From assembly GCF_026013605.1 (NCBI RefSeq), contig NZ_JAPDPJ010000006.1:62001-126000 (forward strand): a stretch of DNA of 64,000 nt. Reading direction: 5' to 3'. Made by a program: the position numbers and the translations under genes. This document shows, piece by piece, positions 54,660 to 63,885 of this stretch (the stretch's first letter is position 1; each line of letters opens with the position of its first letter). The stretch comes from Plebeiibacterium sediminum. Its GTDB lineage: Bacteria; Bacteroidota; Bacteroidia; Bacteroidales; Marinilabiliaceae. Under the pieces are notes generated by a model, which saw only the letters and a program-made list of their open reading frames with translations, did not search any database and had not been told where the DNA came from.

Positions 54660-54691
54660 TATGTTTGTACTGTCAACCTACCAAAGTTGAC
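54660..54691 (+). promoter_or_regulatory. Promoter and dyad of paralogue 2
   Basis: TATGTTTG (54660-54667) and the inverted repeat GTCAAC-N8-GTTGAC (54672-54691) match copy 1 exactly in the arms, while the spacer differs. Conservation of the arms but not the spacer favours a functional dyad. Confidence 0.6.
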
Positions 54692-54720
54692 CAACACAAA
54701 CAACAAAAACAATTTTAATT

Positions 54721-55350
54721 ATGAAGACACGTAAATTTTTTAAAGGCATCGCATTGGGAGTAATGTTTGCTTTAGGAGTAACTGCTTTTGCAGGAGAGGG
54801 AGACGGAAAAACTGCCAGTCCAGCTGTATCAATTTTTCCATATTTAGATACTGACTACTCAGTTTTATCTTTAAACAACTTAAGTGAGAAAAGTGCTGTA
54901 TTAACAATTGAAGGTACTAGCGGAGAAATTTTCCACAGAGAAGTAATTAACAAAGCAGGATTCACTCAAAAGGTATTAGATTTTTCTTATTTAGCTGACG
55001 GAACTTATTCTGTAAACTTAAAATCAAAAGGAACTGAGTATTTTTCAAAGCCATTTATTGTAGAGAACCACAAAGTTGTTGTTAATTCAGATCACGCTGC
55101 TGTAGCATCAAACGCAAACACTTCATTTGCTAGCGTTGTTAATAACACACTAATTGTAAGCTATATTCCATTTGGAGTAAAATCTGTTGATGTAACAATT
55201 AGCTCTAATACTGAAGAAATATTTACTGAAACTTTTACTGCTGACAAAACATTTTCTAAGAAGTTTGATATTTCAGCATTACCAAGAGGTGAGTATCAAG
55301 TATCTATTAACTCAGAGGACAAAAACTACAGTTATGCTTTCAGTAAATAA
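54721..55350 (+). CDS. Secreted two-domain beta-sandwich-like protein, paralogue 2
   Basis: The 209-residue paralogue is about 87% identical to the first by hand count, with no gaps. The signal peptide and both half-domains are conserved. Changes cluster in the linker between the halves (about 113-145) and in surface-like positions. It has no lipobox and no catalytic motif, and its function is unknown. Because both copies keep promoter, dyad and terminator, each can be expressed alone. Its terminator overlaps the end of a convergent hybrid kinase gene. Confidence 0.8.
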   Translation: MKTRKFFKGIALGVMFALGVTAFAGEGDGKTASPAVSIFPYLDTDYSVLSLNNLSEKSAVLTIEGTSGEIFHREVINKAGFTQKVLDFSYLADGTYSVNLKSKGTEYFSKPFIVENHKVVVNSDHAAVASNANTSFASVVNNTLIVSYIPFGVKSVDVTISSNTEEIFTETFTADKTFSKKFDISALPRGEYQVSINSEDKNYSYAFSK

Positions 55351-55405
55351 TGAAAACGAAGACAATGGGCGACAATTAAATAATCCTATTGTTAGATTCT
55401 ATAAA

Positions 55406-55440
55406 TGTGTATCTCAATAAAAAAAGAGATACACATTTTT
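55406..55440. terminator. Terminator of paralogue 2, possibly bidirectional
   Basis: The stem TGTGTATCTC / GAGATACACA is followed by a T-run that reaches the kinase stop codon at 55440. A-runs in the loop may help termination of the convergent kinase transcript. Confidence 0.8.
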
Positions 55441-58400
55441 TATTTTGTATTATTTGCTTCAACTAAAAACTTATCCATAACCATTAATAACTCATCCTTT
55501 TGAGTTGGCTTTGAAATACAAGCATCAAAACCCTGATTCAGAATATCACTGCAATTTCCATTAACAGCCACTTCTGAATGTGCAATTACAGGAATAGATT
55601 TATTCATACCTTTTATTACCTGTACCAACTCCTGTCCTGTTGAATCCGGAAATTTTAAATCCATCAACACTAAATGAATATCTTTTCGATTCATAAGCAA
55701 CTTACTTGCACCTGCAGCAGTTCTCGCAGAAACTAAAGTCAGACCAGTTTTTTCAATAAATTTTCTCATTTGTAAATGCGAACTACTATTCTCATCTACA
55801 AGCAATATTAATTTATTGGGCCAGTAATAATTTTTTGGCAAAACCGGATTTGATATGGTTATTGTTTTATGTGAGATAACATTTTTTATATCATCAGAAT
55901 TAACCACTTCTATTGGATGCGTAAAGAAAAATTCTGATCCTTCTCCTTTTTCTGAATTTAAACCAATTTCTCCACCAAGTGCCTGAATAATCTTTTCACA
56001 AATTGACAATCCAACACCTGTACCTCCATAAATCTGGTTATTTGATTCCACCTCTTTCCTAAAAGGCTGAAATATAATCTTTTGTTTTGCTTCCGATATT
56101 CCTATTCCTGTATCTTTAACAAAAAAACGAATTAAATCTCCATCTCTTGTATATCCAAATTCAATAAAGCCTTTGATAGTAAACTTAATGGCATTACCAA
56201 TCAAATTAACCAACATTTGCCTTAAACGAATTGGATCCGAAATTAAAATACATTTCTCACTTTTAGGAATAGACAGATACAGCTTCACCCTTCCCTTGTG
56301 CTCAATTTCAATTTTAGGGGAGAAATCAGCATATAAAGATTTTAAAATTTCGTGTATATCAACCTCCTCCTTCTCTACCGAAATTTTTCCGCTTTCTATT
56401 TTCGCTACATCAATAATATTATTTATCAAACTCATTAAACTATCTGAGTTTTTATGAATAACATCAACGTAATCTTCCTTCTCTTCTTCCGAAATTCCAC
56501 TACCTCTTAACAACGCACTAAAACCAACTATAGCATTTAATGGAGTACGTAATTCATGACTCATATTAGCCAGGAATGAAGATTTCAATTTATCCGATTC
56601 CTCTGCCTTTACTTTAGCCTCCATCAGCTGCTTTTCAAATTTCTTGCGTTCCGTCAAACTTCGTCCAATAGCCAACAAGCTGTCAACCTCACCAGCATCA
56701 TTCAATTCAGGAGTTATAATCCAGTCAAAATATAAATCAAGAGATTCATCACTAAAACCAAGCTCCATTGAAGTTTTTTCTTTAAAGTTTATGGCATCAT
56801 CAATCTTTGATTTCCAGGTAGAACCAACTAATTCATTATAAACATTCAACTCGGTAAGCGATTTACCGATAACCTCTTTATCCTTTAAAAAAGAAAAATG
56901 ACTAATTAGTGCTTCATTATAAAACAATATTTTTCGCTCTCTATTCAATCGTAAAATAATATCAGGAGAATTATGAGCCAATCGTTTAAATTCTTTTTCA
57001 CTAGCTACTAATATTGGATCCTGACTTTGTGCAAATGAAATTTCATGAACGGTTATATAATAATGCTCCTTATGATCGATCAAAATCTTATTAACACACA
57101 AATCAACATTTATTTTCTTTCCATCTTTATCTTTCAAACAAGAACATACTCTGTAAAGATTCCCAGAGTAAAGTACAGCATGCATTTCATTGAAAAATGT
57201 AGTTGAATCTTGCGACAACAACAATTCCAGATTTAAATGATTTGCTTCAACTAAATCGTAGTGAAGTAATTCGCGGGCTGATTTATTTATGAATTTTACA
57301 TTTGCATTGATATCTGTAATTATTACACCATCAATGGATGTTTCTAATATTTTTTCGTAGCGATCTTTAAGTTCACTATATTTTTGATCAATATTAAATT
57401 GGGAAGTAACATCTGAAATAAAAAGTAAATGGCCATTGTCTTTATTTGAATAATCAAGACTTCCTAATACCGATAATACTTTTGTATACAAACCTACTTT
57501 TATTTCAAACACTTTATTAGCGACGGAATTCTCTCTTTTAATCTGCTCCAACAAATGTTGCGTATCTGAATTATTAAGCAACTCCTGTAAAGGTTTATTT
57601 AAGATCTCTTCCGAACCTAATTCAAATATCTCACAAACCTTATCATTGATCAGTTTTACGGTTCCATCTATTAACTTAACAATCCCAACCGGAGCATTTT
57701 TCAACACTCCTTCCAGAAACGACTCTTTAATTGTCAAAGCTCTGTTTGCCTCCAGCAAATATAAGCATCGGGTATTGAGTTCACTTTCCTGATACAGATC
57801 ACAAAACAAACTTGATACTAAATGGGCTATGGAATTTATAAATGGTGTATACCTGAAAATATCAATTACTGTGTCGTCCTTAAATTCTGTAACAAGCCAT
57901 CCTTGAGCTTCTGTATTACAAACAATAGCATTTACCGACACATTACAATTACTGGCTCCATCAATATTTTCTTTTGCAAGATTTTGTGCAGTAAAAATAA
58001 ATGCTTCTTCTATTTTTTTATTTCCAATAAGCTTTTCCACATCCAAGCCTATCAATCCATTTTCCTCAGCTTCGGGATTATTACTCCAGTAAAACTCATG
58101 ATGATTTGAAAAACTTGCTTTGGGAACAAAATAAACTTTGCTTAAATGCAATCCTTTGCCAATTAAATCAAATATCTTATATATTGATTTTTTTGTTTGT
58201 TTATCCCTGCTGATTAAACGAGTAGCATTATGTAAAAGATTTCTGTAATAAAGATCCCTCTCTTCATTTTTTTTGTACCAATAACTATTTAAATAAGAAA
58301 GTACTATTTTAAAATTTAATATTTGCTCCTGTATTTCAAAATCATACCACTCTCTATTAAAAGAGCATGTTTCAAAAACAACAAAGCCATTTTGAATTTC

Positions 58401-58880
58401 AGCACTACTATAAGAAAGTATCAAAAGGGATTGAACCTGAAAAATCTCAAATTTAAGCGCTAAAGATTTTTCCAAATCCTGATTTAAAAAACAAGTAGTA
58501 AAGGCGTTTTCGTGAGTTGGATTAATTAATGGATTTTCATTATCCTGAATGATAAGGTCTGATGGATAATATTCCTGATAGCGATCATTACACCATTGAT
58601 ATTTGGCTAAATATCCGTTTAAACTATCATCATGATCATAGATTGAAACCCGGTCAATATCAACACTCCGCCCAATTTCTTTTAAAACAGCTATCACAAG
58701 ATCCTCGTATACTAACTGTTTTTGTATTAACCCTTCTAATTTTAATTCAAGCCAATGATCTATACTTCCCTTAATATCTTTATGAGGCGCAGACACTTTA
58801 TTAAGCAACCCTTTTAGGTGCTTAACTTCTGCCTCTAATGCATGAAGCCTGGACGAATTTTCCAAACTCTCTCTATTCAT
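55440..58880 (-). CDS. Large PAS-containing hybrid histidine kinase with receiver
   Basis: The 1146-residue soluble protein starts with an N-terminal coiled coil and two GAF-like regions (about 50-200 and 215-370). At least three PAS domains cover about 380-745, seen as VGIVKLIDGTVKLINDKV, DGVIITDINANVKFINKSA and DIILRLNRERKILFYNEAL. The HisKA domain has H775 in LANMSHELRTPLNAIVGF, HATPase_c has VNLIGNAIKF and DTGIGISEA, and a C-terminal receiver has acceptor D1074 in LVLMDLKFPDSTG. No transmembrane segment is evident, so it is probably cytosolic and senses intracellular signals. Next to the duplicated secreted genes, a regulatory link is possible but not shown. Confidence 0.9.
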   Translation of the reverse strand: MNRESLENSSRLHALEAEVKHLKGLLNKVSAPHKDIKGSIDHWLELKLEGLIQKQLVYEDLVIAVLKEIGRSVDIDRVSIYDHDDSLNGYLAKYQWCNDRYQEYYPSDLIIQDNENPLINPTHENAFTTCFLNQDLEKSLALKFEIFQVQSLLILSYSSAEIQNGFVVFETCSFNREWYDFEIQEQILNFKIVLSYLNSYWYKKNEERDLYYRNLLHNATRLISRDKQTKKSIYKIFDLIGKGLHLSKVYFVPKASFSNHHEFYWSNNPEAEENGLIGLDVEKLIGNKKIEEAFIFTAQNLAKENIDGASNCNVSVNAIVCNTEAQGWLVTEFKDDTVIDIFRYTPFINSIAHLVSSLFCDLYQESELNTRCLYLLEANRALTIKESFLEGVLKNAPVGIVKLIDGTVKLINDKVCEIFELGSEEILNKPLQELLNNSDTQHLLEQIKRENSVANKVFEIKVGLYTKVLSVLGSLDYSNKDNGHLLFISDVTSQFNIDQKYSELKDRYEKILETSIDGVIITDINANVKFINKSARELLHYDLVEANHLNLELLLSQDSTTFFNEMHAVLYSGNLYRVCSCLKDKDGKKINVDLCVNKILIDHKEHYYITVHEISFAQSQDPILVASEKEFKRLAHNSPDIILRLNRERKILFYNEALISHFSFLKDKEVIGKSLTELNVYNELVGSTWKSKIDDAINFKEKTSMELGFSDESLDLYFDWIITPELNDAGEVDSLLAIGRSLTERKKFEKQLMEAKVKAEESDKLKSSFLANMSHELRTPLNAIVGFSALLRGSGISEEEKEDYVDVIHKNSDSLMSLINNIIDVAKIESGKISVEKEEVDIHEILKSLYADFSPKIEIEHKGRVKLYLSIPKSEKCILISDPIRLRQMLVNLIGNAIKFTIKGFIEFGYTRDGDLIRFFVKDTGIGISEAKQKIIFQPFRKEVESNNQIYGGTGVGLSICEKIIQALGGEIGLNSEKGEGSEFFFTHPIEVVNSDDIKNVISHKTITISNPVLPKNYYWPNKLILLVDENSSSHLQMRKFIEKTGLTLVSARTAAGASKLLMNRKDIHLVLMDLKFPDSTGQELVQVIKGMNKSIPVIAHSEVAVNGNCSDILNQGFDACISKPTQKDELLMVMDKFLVEANNTK

Positions 58881-59051
58881 TTATCAATCCCGGTTTAAAC
58901 TATTTCGTTCTACGTCCCCAAACTGTTGTATTGAAACTTGTCAGTTTTATTCAAAAATACAAATATTCAGCATCTTATATACTTAAATACTTTTTTAATT
59001 ATCAACACTAAATAAACACCTTTTTATTATTTTTGGAAAACAAACAGATAA

Positions 59052-62000
59052 CTACCATTCCAGCTTACGCGGCGACTTTTGAGAATGATACCAGGCATTA
59101 AAAACCACAACCAAAATAGTGATTACCAAATAATATACAAAAGAAGGAATTGGAACCGGATCTCCTTTGGCATATGAATGCATACCAGCTAAATAATAAT
59201 TAACGCCTAGATACGTCATTAAAATAGAGAAAAATCCTAGCAGCGATGCTATATTAAAAGTGACCACATCTTTTAAATATGGAATAAACCTTAAATGCAG
59301 AATAACTGCATAAACAATAATCGTTACCAAGGACCATGTTTCTTTAGGGTCCCATCCCCAATATCTTCCCCAGGATTCATTAGCCCAAACTCCGCCTAAA
59401 AAAGAACCTATTGTCATTAAATACAAACCAACTGTTAAACCCATTTCAATAATAGCACTTAGTTCAACTATTGTTAAATCCAGATTCTTATCTCCTGATT
59501 TTCGCAAACCGATTAAAATAAGATTGAAGAAGGCTAAAAATGCACCTAAACCAAGAAAACCATAACTAGCGACAATAACAGCAACATGAATTGTAAGCCA
59601 ATATGATTTTAAAACAGGAACTAAGGGTGTGATTTCCGGATTCATCCAGGTTAAATGCGAAACCAAAAGAACAATTCCTGAAAATATAGCAGCAACAGAC
59701 AAAACAATTGGTGATTTTTTTGCAAAAATTAGTCCGGCCAACAACATAGACCAAGCTATATACAACATGGATTCATAGCTATTACTCCAAGGTGCATGTC
59801 CTGAAATATACCATCTCATAGCCAGACCAACTGTACATACTAAAAATCCAACAGCAGTTAAAATTAATCCTGACTTATTAACAATTCCAGAGGATTTATG
59901 TGGCAAGAACAAATAAACAAACTGAAATAACAAAAGAATTACTCCTATTATAAATAGCACTGGTGCTATCATTAAAAATATATTGCTTTTATTATATAAA
60001 ATTTCAAGTTTCTTTACTGTTTCTCCTGGCAAAACATCAGCTCCATAGCGCTGTTGATATTTCTTAATGGCACCAATGTACTTCGAAGTCTCTGTATGAT
60101 CTCCATTCTTTAAAGTATTTAAATATTCACCAACAATACTTCGAACAAAAAGCCCTTCTTCATCTGATAATAATTCACTCTTTCCACCAGGCATTACCCA
60201 TTCTGAATTCTTATCATTAGGGAGAGGAAACAAATGTAAAAACTTACCGGTTTTGGCCATATAATAAACATTAACCTGCTCATCAATCTTAATCAAATCA
60301 TTTTGCTCTTTCGTTCTGTCTGAAGGCCTTGTTCTGTAGGCAATATCCACCTCCTTACCCAACTTATAAGTTTCTTTATCAGTAAAAAAGTCATTAAACG
60401 CAGCTTTTTTTTCAGTATTGCCAACAGCTTGTTTTATACTTTCCGTTTTAATTGTTATCATCGGAATATTATCCCACAATTCAGGATATACCAAAATATT
60501 AAGCACAACCCAATCTGCCGAATACCCCTTAAATGTATTATGCTTTACCAGTTTTCTAAGAATCTCTCCATTCATCGAGTTCATCGGCTTAATTCTACCA
60601 CCATGATCCTGTACCCATAATTGGCCAAATTCTTCTGCTTGCTGCTGAGATATTTTTGAAACATCATTAATATCCTGACCGAACATTAATGTTCCGGTAA
60701 AAAATAACCCTATTAGTATTAAACTCTTTTTCTGTAATTGAATATCCTTAATTTTTCTGGTCAAAAATCGAAACCTGCTTTTTGATGCCACCAAGGATAA
60801 CAACATAAAAATCGCCATTAATAAATATCCTGTATAGGTAATTGTTGTTCCCCAGTAATCTTTATTTACAGATAAAAAGGTTCCCTTTTCATCTTTATCA
60901 TAGTAGGATTGGTAAAAACGATAACCTTTATAACTCAAGATATTATTCATAAATATTCTAAAATCTGCCTTTTTGCTTTCTTTTTCATCTAACAATGTCA
61001 CTTCACTTGCAAATGAAGAAGGACTTTCTGAACCCGGATAGCGATCCAGCTGAAATTCATTAAGATGTAATTTAAACGGTATTTTTAAAACCTTTGCGCC
61101 ATATGATACTGTAATTTTCAAATCTCCCACTTTAATATCTTTTGTTTCTCCCAAAGCGCCCTGATTTCCACTAACAAACAACTTCTCTGTCTTTCCATCC
61201 ACATCTACCTCCAAAACTACAGTTTCCATAAAATCACCTTGCGCTCCCATCTGAGCTCTTACAGGCATAAGTTCGGCATGTTCAAGATACTTAGTTTGAA
61301 CAATCAGTATATCATTAGTTGTATACAACACCCTATCTTTAAAAACTTGTGGAGCAGTTAAATCTAACTCTTCTTTTTTATTAGCTGCCATATTAGTAAT
61401 AGACACATCATGTTTGGAAGTAAACATTAATTGTCCGTTTTTCTGATAAAAACAGAAATCAGCCACAGAATCTTCACCAAAGGATATAAGGTAATCACCC
61501 ACTTTCACTTTTTCACCCAAAAACAAACCAACATTCTGACGTCCATATTGCTTTTCAGAAATTACTAATGTAACGTAAGGGTTACCAAACTCACTTTCCT
61601 GTGGGATAAAACTTGTTTGTTCAATATAGTCCACACTCTTTATACTTATGTTTTTCCCTGACAAATCAGTCTTTAAAGAAAAATAACCTTTGCTTTTTTC
61701 CGACATAAAAACTTCCTTCTCAAAGAAAACACTTTCTCCCGCCATCTCAATTTTACCGGAAATATATGTTTGGGCAGATAAGAATTCATCTGTTGACTGC
61801 CCCTCCCTAATATGCATAATCCCCTCATATCCAACATATCGGGTAATTGCGGCTCCAATTACTATAATTAAAAAAGATAAATGAAAAATAAGAATAGCCA
61901 ATTTACCCTTGGCGTACATATATGGTTTTAAGACATTTAAAAGCAAATTTACACCTAAAAAAACAAACAAAAACTCAAACCACCACGTATTGTAAATCAA

Positions 62001-62126
62001 TGCTTTGGCTGCATTTGTTCCAAAATCATTTTCTACAAATGTGGCCAATCCCATTGACACAGCTAAAATGATTAGTAATGAAATAAAAAGATATGGAGCT
62101 GATAAGTATTTTAAAATTTTCTTCAT
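59052..62126 (-). CDS. ccsBA: Fused CcsB-CcsA cytochrome c assembly protein
   Basis: This 1024-residue multi-span protein fuses a ResB/CcsB-like N-terminus (FISLLIILAVSMGLATFVENDFG, about 1-450) to a CcsA-like C-terminus (about 690-1024). The WWD heme-handling motif is WGRYWGWDPKETWSL at 919-933, and conserved histidines flank it (LLVSHLTWMNP, TIHVAVIVASYGF). It exports heme and attaches it to apocytochrome c outside the inner membrane (system II). The middle periplasmic region includes GGRIKPMNSMNG. No cytochrome gene is beside it here. It is divergent from the porin gene. Confidence 0.92.
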   Translation of the reverse strand: MKKILKYLSAPYLFISLLIILAVSMGLATFVENDFGTNAAKALIYNTWWFEFLFVFLGVNLLLNVLKPYMYAKGKLAILIFHLSFLIIVIGAAITRYVGYEGIMHIREGQSTDEFLSAQTYISGKIEMAGESVFFEKEVFMSEKSKGYFSLKTDLSGKNISIKSVDYIEQTSFIPQESEFGNPYVTLVISEKQYGRQNVGLFLGEKVKVGDYLISFGEDSVADFCFYQKNGQLMFTSKHDVSITNMAANKKEELDLTAPQVFKDRVLYTTNDILIVQTKYLEHAELMPVRAQMGAQGDFMETVVLEVDVDGKTEKLFVSGNQGALGETKDIKVGDLKITVSYGAKVLKIPFKLHLNEFQLDRYPGSESPSSFASEVTLLDEKESKKADFRIFMNNILSYKGYRFYQSYYDKDEKGTFLSVNKDYWGTTITYTGYLLMAIFMLLSLVASKSRFRFLTRKIKDIQLQKKSLILIGLFFTGTLMFGQDINDVSKISQQQAEEFGQLWVQDHGGRIKPMNSMNGEILRKLVKHNTFKGYSADWVVLNILVYPELWDNIPMITIKTESIKQAVGNTEKKAAFNDFFTDKETYKLGKEVDIAYRTRPSDRTKEQNDLIKIDEQVNVYYMAKTGKFLHLFPLPNDKNSEWVMPGGKSELLSDEEGLFVRSIVGEYLNTLKNGDHTETSKYIGAIKKYQQRYGADVLPGETVKKLEILYNKSNIFLMIAPVLFIIGVILLLFQFVYLFLPHKSSGIVNKSGLILTAVGFLVCTVGLAMRWYISGHAPWSNSYESMLYIAWSMLLAGLIFAKKSPIVLSVAAIFSGIVLLVSHLTWMNPEITPLVPVLKSYWLTIHVAVIVASYGFLGLGAFLAFFNLILIGLRKSGDKNLDLTIVELSAIIEMGLTVGLYLMTIGSFLGGVWANESWGRYWGWDPKETWSLVTIIVYAVILHLRFIPYLKDVVTFNIASLLGFFSILMTYLGVNYYLAGMHSYAKGDPVPIPSFVYYLVITILVVVFNAWYHSQKSPRKLEW

Positions 62127-62149
62127 GTATATAATTTTAGATACCTTTG
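62118..62149 (+). promoter_or_regulatory. Promoter of the porin-like gene
   Basis: TTTC (62118-62121) and TACCTTTG (62142-62149) are 20 bases apart, near the Bacteroidota consensus. The porin start lies about 120 bases downstream, so a long leader is expected. The -33 box overlaps the start of the divergent ccsBA gene. Confidence 0.5.
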
Positions 62150-62271
62150 CGGCCTTTAACGACTAATGTAACATTATTTAACAGGAAAATAAGACTTTGT
62201 TCAAATAAGTAATATTTTACCTTTTAAAAAAACAGATTTTATTTTAAACAAGAAACTATCAATCATTAAAA

Positions 62272-63447
62272 ATGAAAAAAATACTATTTTGCTTTATTGT
62301 TTTGCTATCTCTAAATGCAAATGCACAGGAAGAACAGAAAATTACAGTTAAGCCATACGGGTTTGTAGGTTTTGATGTAATGATGGATACTCATGAAAGT
62401 GTGACTTCCCGACAAAATCACGTATACTTATATCCAAAAGAAGTAAGTGGAAGCAAGAAATCTTATGACTTTGGCGCCGGAATTACCAGGTTTGGTGTTA
62501 AAATTAAGAGTCTGGATGCCTTTGGCGCAAAAACTTCAGCCCAAATTGAAGGAGACTTTATGGGTACTTCAGGAAACGGAAGTGATTTTGTTGTAAGATT
62601 AAGGCATGCTTTTATTAATCTGGATTGGGACAAATCAGCATTATTGATTGGTAAAACATGGCATCCATTTTTTATTCCGGAGAACTTCCCTGGTATGGTT
62701 AACTTTGTAGTTGGAGCTCCTATTCATCCATTGTGTAGAGCACCACAAATCAGATATACTTACAAAGCAGGACAAGATTTGTCTTTATCATTCATTGCCT
62801 TGTCGCAAGCAGATTTTGCAAATTCAGGAGGTGCCAGACAAGTTGAAGAGGCTGACTTCCCGGAAATGAATTTACAATTAAAATACGGTGCTAAGAAAGA
62901 CCTATTTGTAGCTGCAACATTTGGTGTTAAAAATCAAAAACCCGTAGCAACAGGAAATACAACAACAAGCATGCAAGCAAATTTATCATTGCGCTATAAA
63001 ACGCCTGCACTTACTATTAAAGCAGAAGGTATATATGGTGGTAGCATGACTAATATGGTAATGATTGGCGGCGTAGCCAGCAAAGCAAACAATGGAGTTG
63101 CTGTTGCAGGCGAATACCTTCCTATTTACATCAGCTCATATTGGACAGATATTCATACCAATGGTAAAAAAGTTCAGATTGGAGCATTTGGTGGTGTAAC
63201 CAATAACTTAGGAACTAAAGAAGAATCAGTTGTAGCTGAAACTATGTTTACAAGAGGTTCTGATATTGAAAAAGTAATAGCTTTTGCTCCTCGTGTTGTA
63301 TTTATTTCTGGTAAAATGACCGTTGGATTAGAATTACTCCATACTATTGCATCTTATGGAAGTGACTTTACAAGCAAATCAAAACCTACAGATACAAAGG
63401 ATTATTCTAACAACAGAATTACTCTTGGTGTCAGATATAATTTTTAA
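62272..63447 (+). CDS. Porin-like outer membrane beta-barrel protein
   Basis: The 391-residue protein has a signal peptide (LLSLNANAQ) and a pattern of alternating beta-strands ending NNRITLGVRYNF, with the C-terminal Phe typical of BAM substrates. FGVKIKSLDAFGAKTSAQIEG and WDKSALLIGKTWHPFF resemble trimeric porins such as the DcaP-like group. Its substrate is unknown. It stands alone with its own promoter and strong terminator, divergent from the cytochrome assembly gene. Confidence 0.8.
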   Translation: MKKILFCFIVLLSLNANAQEEQKITVKPYGFVGFDVMMDTHESVTSRQNHVYLYPKEVSGSKKSYDFGAGITRFGVKIKSLDAFGAKTSAQIEGDFMGTSGNGSDFVVRLRHAFINLDWDKSALLIGKTWHPFFIPENFPGMVNFVVGAPIHPLCRAPQIRYTYKAGQDLSLSFIALSQADFANSGGARQVEEADFPEMNLQLKYGAKKDLFVAATFGVKNQKPVATGNTTTSMQANLSLRYKTPALTIKAEGIYGGSMTNMVMIGGVASKANNGVAVAGEYLPIYISSYWTDIHTNGKKVQIGAFGGVTNNLGTKEESVVAETMFTRGSDIEKVIAFAPRVVFISGKMTVGLELLHTIASYGSDFTSKSKPTDTKDYSNNRITLGVRYNF

Positions 63448-63472
63448 AAAATTATAGAAAGATATAAATTTG

Positions 63473-63503
63473 ATGCCTGCAAAATATTGCAGGCATTTTT
63501 TTT
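63473..63503 (+). terminator. Terminator of the porin-like gene
   Basis: A perfect 9-bp stem, ATGCCTGCA / TGCAGGCAT, closes a 6-base loop and is followed by a run of T. Confidence 0.9.
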
Positions 63504-63541
63504 GAACAAAAAGGAATTACAATACGTCTTGTTTTAATGAA

Positions 63542-63588
63542 AGATGAAGCAGCCCTCTGAATTAGACCAGATGGAAATAAAGCTTCAT
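63542..63588. repeat. Inverted repeat GATGAAGC / GCTTCATC
   Basis: Perfect 8-base arms at 63542-63549 and 63581-63588 lie upstream of the small membrane protein gene with a 31-base spacer. It may be a leader structure or chance. Confidence 0.3.
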
Positions 63589-63714
63589 CAGAATAATAAA
63601 AAAGATTAAACAGAAACAAGACATGAGAATCATTAGATCGACGAAATAAAAATATTCATACAAATGTATGATTGTTTTTTCGGCGGGTTCCATGTGGCAA
63701 TTGAAAGAAAAAAT

Positions 63715-63879
63715 ATGAAAAAGAAACTTGGTATTGTTGCAGCTATTTGTATTGTTTTAGGATTTGGGATGATTCACGGATCCTATCCTAATGCAGAAAT
63801 CTACGGAGGAAGTTTAATCGGATTAGGCAGCCTGTATCTGCTTTTTGCACTATATAATTCTGGTAAAAAAAAGGAATAA
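63715..63879 (+). CDS. Small two-span membrane protein
   Basis: The ATG at 63715 gives 54 residues (MKKKLGIVAAICIVLGFGM); an upstream in-frame ATG at 63664 would add a poor leader. Two hydrophobic helices (about 4-20 and 27-46) and a basic tail (NSGKKKE) suggest a small inner membrane protein. The next gene begins 6 bases after its stop, so they probably form an operon. Function is unknown. Confidence 0.65.
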   Translation: MKKKLGIVAAICIVLGFGMIHGSYPNAEIYGGSLIGLGSLYLLFALYNSGKKKE

Positions 63880-63885
63880 AGCACT

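Larger units (their letters stand above)
54419..55440 (+). repeat. Tandem segmental duplication, copy 2
   Basis: Copy 2 begins with the same TAAAAACACATATTAACA block as copy 1 and keeps the same element order and spacing. It ends at the T-run that overlaps the stop codon of the convergent kinase. Upstream DNA is more diverged than the coding part, as expected for an old duplication under protein selection. Confidence 0.85.

Noticed and set aside
55440-58880. Transmembrane sensor in the large PAS kinase
   Set aside because: No hydrophobic stretch of about 20 residues was found, so it is treated as cytosolic.
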